Positions 9,532 through 11,597 of a stretch of 11,597 nt of DNA are shown in pieces. The translations under genes were made by a program, and so were the position numbers. Every line of letters begins with the position of its first letter. Within the stretch, counting starts at the first letter, position 1. Source of the DNA: Dinochytrium kinnereticum (taxonomy: Eukaryota; Chytridiomycota; Chytridiomycetes; Chytridiales; Chytridiaceae); the NCBI GenBank assembly GCA_027604005.1, contig JADGJT010000483.1:1-11597 (forward strand), in the 5' to 3' direction. The notes under the pieces are model-generated. The model was not told the origin of the DNA and did not search any database. It was given only the letters and a program-made list of their open reading frames with translations.

Positions 9532-9683
9532 TTCGTTTTTCGACAAACTCAAATCGTGTAGGGGTTGTACAGGATTGAACCAGAGCATGCAGAGATCGAG
9601 TTTATCCTCTTAGAAATGTTTGTTCGTAACTTTTGGACGGACTGAGGCTGTAGCGGAGGACAATCAACGGGGATTTTGAGAGT
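9532..9683. promoter_or_regulatory. Upstream region of NFS1 (possibly divergent promoter)
   Basis: This 152-bp stretch lies between the NFS1 start and the start of the small plus-strand ORF at 9684, so it should contain the NFS1 leader and core promoter. No TATA box or other clear element is visible. Confidence 0.4.
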
Positions 9684-9881
9684 ATGCCGCAGACGGCGAT
9701 GGACCGCAACGACCGAATTCAAGAGAAACTAAACATGAAAAACATGCCCATGGAGACGTACAGGTATAATCTTCACCTTTGCAGGATCATGAGAGGAATA
9801 AATATTCAAGTCAAGTCTATAAACAAAGACAAAGACGATTTCCTAGTTGATCCCCCAACTCATACAAAAAAAGAATTATAA
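9684..9881 (+). CDS. Small hypothetical ORF, function not recognised
   Basis: A 65-codon open frame starting at ATG 9684, with a second in-frame ATG at 9699. The protein is hydrophilic and lysine-rich (MDRNDRIQEKLNMKNMPMET then INIQVKSINKDKDD), with no membrane segment or signal. A 21-nt stretch at 9771-9791 starts with GTATAA and ends with TTTGCAG, resembling an intron, and is a multiple of three. It is shorter than any other intron here, so a longer intron using a later AG, or no intron at all, are both possible. It sits head to head with NFS1 and tail to tail with SNU13, where a plus-strand gene would fit. It may also be chance. Confidence 0.35.
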   Translation: MPQTAMDRNDRIQEKLNMKNMPMETYRYNLHLCRIMRGINIQVKSINKDKDDFLVDPPTHTKKEL

Positions 9882-9941
9882 CGAACCAAGGCAACACCCC
9901 ATGCAGGAAAAAAAAACCATCCTTGTGGAAACGAGAGCATT

Positions 9942-10629
9942 TTACACCAAAAGCTTCTCAATCTGAAGCTTGATCGCCTGGATCTGCGTCCTGAGCTCTG
10001 AAGCCTCGTTGGTAGTGATACTGGCAGCGATGACGGGTCGGGAAACTCCGCAGGCACGACCGAGGGCGACCTTTGAGGGAACGAAAACGTAGGGGACGTT
10101 CTGCAAAACGGTGATGAAGCGTTAGAGGTAATGAACTACGGGAGATAGGGTGATGGGTATTTCAGCTCTTTTACCTTATCTTCGCAGAGGAGGGGAAGGT
10201 GGAGAAGGATTTCAAGGGGCTCAGTGTCGGCGGTCATGACGATGAATTCGGAGATACCACGGTTGAGAGTCTTGGTGGCTAGAAGGAGGAAAAGAAAGGA
10301 GGGGCACCGCAATCAGTATTCGCATTTTTTCAGAAGAACAGCCCACCTTCGTTAGCACCCTTCTTGAGCTGCTTGTAGTGGGAGGCCTGCTGCACCAAAT
10401 CCAGGATCTTGTTGGTGAGCTGACCATCGGCAAGGGGAACGGCTTTGGGGTTGACGGTGGTCTGTAAGTGGATGAGTGGTTTGGTTAGCTGGGCTGTGTG
10501 AGTGGGCGAAGGGCAGCAGTTGATCCACTTGCCATGGCTTGTTTCAGTTGATTTTAGGATTTGAAGAAAAAAAAAAAAAATGAAGGTGTTCACCACTTGA
10601 CAATTCAGTTCAACCTCTTTGACCGTCAT
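9942..10629 (-). CDS. SNU13: SNU13/15.5K, kink-turn RNA-binding protein (4 exons)
   Basis: Predicted exons in transcript order: 10629-10624, 10461-10347, 10278-10175, 10100-9942, giving about 127 aa (human 128). SNU13 belongs to the L7Ae/L30e family. It binds the kink-turn of U4 snRNA in the U4/U6.U5 tri-snRNP and of box C/D snoRNAs, where it starts assembly of the methylation RNP. Near-invariant blocks are [22 protein letters not shown], the RNA-binding [38 protein letters not shown] and [13 protein letters not shown], ending EKLLV (each read across the introns listed). NHP2 and L7a are excluded by these motifs and by the length. Exon 1 is uncertain: ATG at 10629 is the best start, but the donor could be just after M-T (GTCAAA, giving MTTTVNPKA) or further into the same frame. 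Intron 1 (about 162 nt) carries a run of about 14 T residues on the sense strand. Confidence 0.92.
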
Positions 10630-10933
10630 GACGGGCAGCAATGTAATCAAGGATGGACATGGACAAGATAATGAAGGGGGAATGTACCCATCGAATCAAA
10701 GGAGTAGTTGAGGGCAGCTGGCAAGCCCACTGGCAAACGTCTATGTTCCTTGCCAGATGGGCCGTTTGTTCCAATGCGTCTTACCGTCACGGACAACAAC
10801 AGATTTGTCGCTTTGACTCACTTTGAGAAATCCCACCGACTGACGCGTATAAAACGAGCTGCTGAAGAAGCCTGAGAAGGCATTCGCCTCAACTGCATTC
10901 GTTCGTTGCGTCCATTCAACAGCATCCTTCACA
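10630..10933. promoter_or_regulatory. Divergent promoter between SNU13 and mitochondrial coiled-coil gene
   Basis: A 304-bp head-to-head intergenic region. On the plus strand TATAAAA occurs at 10848-10854, 80 nt before the ATG at 10934, at a plausible distance for a TATA box with a short leader. No matching element was noticed for SNU13 on the minus strand. Confidence 0.45.
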
Positions 10934-11369
10934 ATGACTGCCTTCAGAACATCAGCCATTCGCCCCATCGCCGCCACTCTCCGCCCAAGCCTCGCGTTTC
11001 AAAGACTCCGCTCCGTCCCTTCTCTCGCTCGCCGATATACCACCGTAACTGGTAAGCCCACCTACTGCCCTGATCAACCTTTCCGTTTTAACACCTACCG
11101 TTACAGACGACGTCGAAGAACAAATCCAACGTCTCAACACTCTCGTCTCAGACGTCAAGAGTTCCCGAACAACCGCCGACGAAAGTCTCCGTCTTCTCGT
11201 CAAAGAAATCGAGGCTGTTGAAGAGCGACTGACGGAGATGAAGAGAGATTATGATGATGGGAATGCCTGTCGGCATGTGTTTGAAAAGAAGGCTAAGAAG
11301 GCGGAATTGCTGGCAGAGATGTACCGAGTTGGCTTGTTGCTGGTTAGCCCGAGGATGACCAGGGGTTGA
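10934..11369 (+). CDS. Small protein with mitochondrial presequence and coiled coil, unknown function
   Basis: Predicted exons 10934-11051 and 11107-11369, joined by a clean 55-nt intron (GTAAGC...TTACAG, phase 1), giving 126 aa. Residues 1 to about 37 (MTAFRTSAIRPIAATLRPSL onward, ending ARRYTT) are rich in R, A, S and T with almost no acidic residues, and end in an R-R-Y motif, all typical of a cleaved matrix-targeting sequence. From about residue 41 the protein is strongly charged and helical with heptad-like leucine, valine and isoleucine spacing, for example DDVEEQIQRLNTLVSDVK and LVKEIEAVEERLTEMK. It ends with a more hydrophobic YRVGLLLVSPRM. I do not recognise the family. It could be an assembly factor or structural subunit, but nothing in the sequence says which. 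The gene shares a divergent promoter with SNU13. Confidence 0.75.
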
Positions 11370-11597
11370 TCAAAGCCTCATTTACCGTTGATAGATTCGC
11401 CGCTTGATCCTTCGATACCGTACTAAACCCCTACCATTTCCCCTTATCCGTCTATGTATTTATAATGTTTCATATAAAGACCGTCTCCTTTCATCAGTAT
11501 GCATATGAATTCTATTGTTGTTGTTGTGTCTTTCAGAGGGTTTGCAAACAGAAAAGCCTCAGGCCCCGTACACTCTATATTTTTCTCTTTTTTTTTT
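11370..11597 (+). other. 3' flank of the last gene, no gene seen
   Basis: This 228-bp stretch after the stop codon is T-rich and becomes a pyrimidine run at the window end. No AATAAA, RNA gene or coding signal is evident. It is probably 3' UTR and downstream flank. Confidence 0.5.

Noticed and set aside
9684..9881. Resemblance of the small ORF to the gamma-tubulin complex protein MZT1 (spacing of MET, LC and GIN)
   Set aside because: The match is a few residues only, the spacing differs by two, and the rest of the ORF does not fit the family.
10567..10580. Run of 14 A residues on the plus strand as a possible retroposed poly(A) tail
   Set aside because: It lies inside SNU13 intron 1 with no adjacent retrocopy or target-site duplication; a simple homopolymer is the easier reading.
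10462..10623. Search for a snoRNA in SNU13 intron 1 because of its length
   Set aside because: No box C sequence was found; CTGA alone is too common. The extra length includes a poly-T run instead.

Overview
This window looks like nuclear DNA from a compact, intron-rich eukaryote, most likely a zoosporic (chytrid-type) fungus. The reasons are: (i) 33 short GT-AG introns, mostly 33-120 nt, can be placed by keeping conserved protein motifs in frame; (ii) the kinetochore subunit DSN1/Mis13 has the fungal-style conserved block; (iii) an ankyrin-repeat TRPV-like channel is present, which Dikarya lack but flagellated fungi and other flagellated protists can carry. The lineage is an inference; no marker gene here fixes it.

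Layout, left to right. 49-3690 (-): TRPV-like cation channel, 8 exons, about 1037 aa. 4040-5589 (+): DSN1/Mis13 of the MIS12 kinetochore complex, 8 exons, 395 aa, divergent from the channel. 5791-6294 (-): elongin C, 4 exons, 99 aa, convergent with DSN1. 6402-7165 (-): cytochrome c, 5 exons including an 8-nt microexon, 108 aa. 7438-9531 (-): NFS1 mitochondrial cysteine desulfurase, 9 exons, 464 aa. Its longest intron holds a candidate box C/D snoRNA. 9684-9881 (+): small unrecognised ORF. 9942-10629 (-): SNU13/15.5K, 4 exons, about 127 aa. 10934-11369 (+): unrecognised small protein with a mitochondrial-type presequence and a coiled coil, 2 exons, 126 aa. No tRNA, rRNA, transposon or CRISPR array was seen.

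The genes are mostly unrelated housekeeping functions. Cytochrome c, NFS1 and the last gene are linked to mitochondria. The NFS1 intron candidate is a box C/D RNA, and SNU13, the protein that binds the kink-turn of such RNAs, is encoded about 1.7 kb away. Every exon chain given here sums to a multiple of three and ends at a stop codon. They are still predictions from sequence alone, without transcripts.

The most interesting items are the intronic C/D RNA candidate, the cytochrome c microexon, an array of branch-point-like CTGAC motifs in a cytochrome c intron, the very small first coding exons in four of seven multi-exon genes, frequent A-rich (AAAG) 3' splice sites, and the channel with an atypical pore whose filter depends on splice choice.
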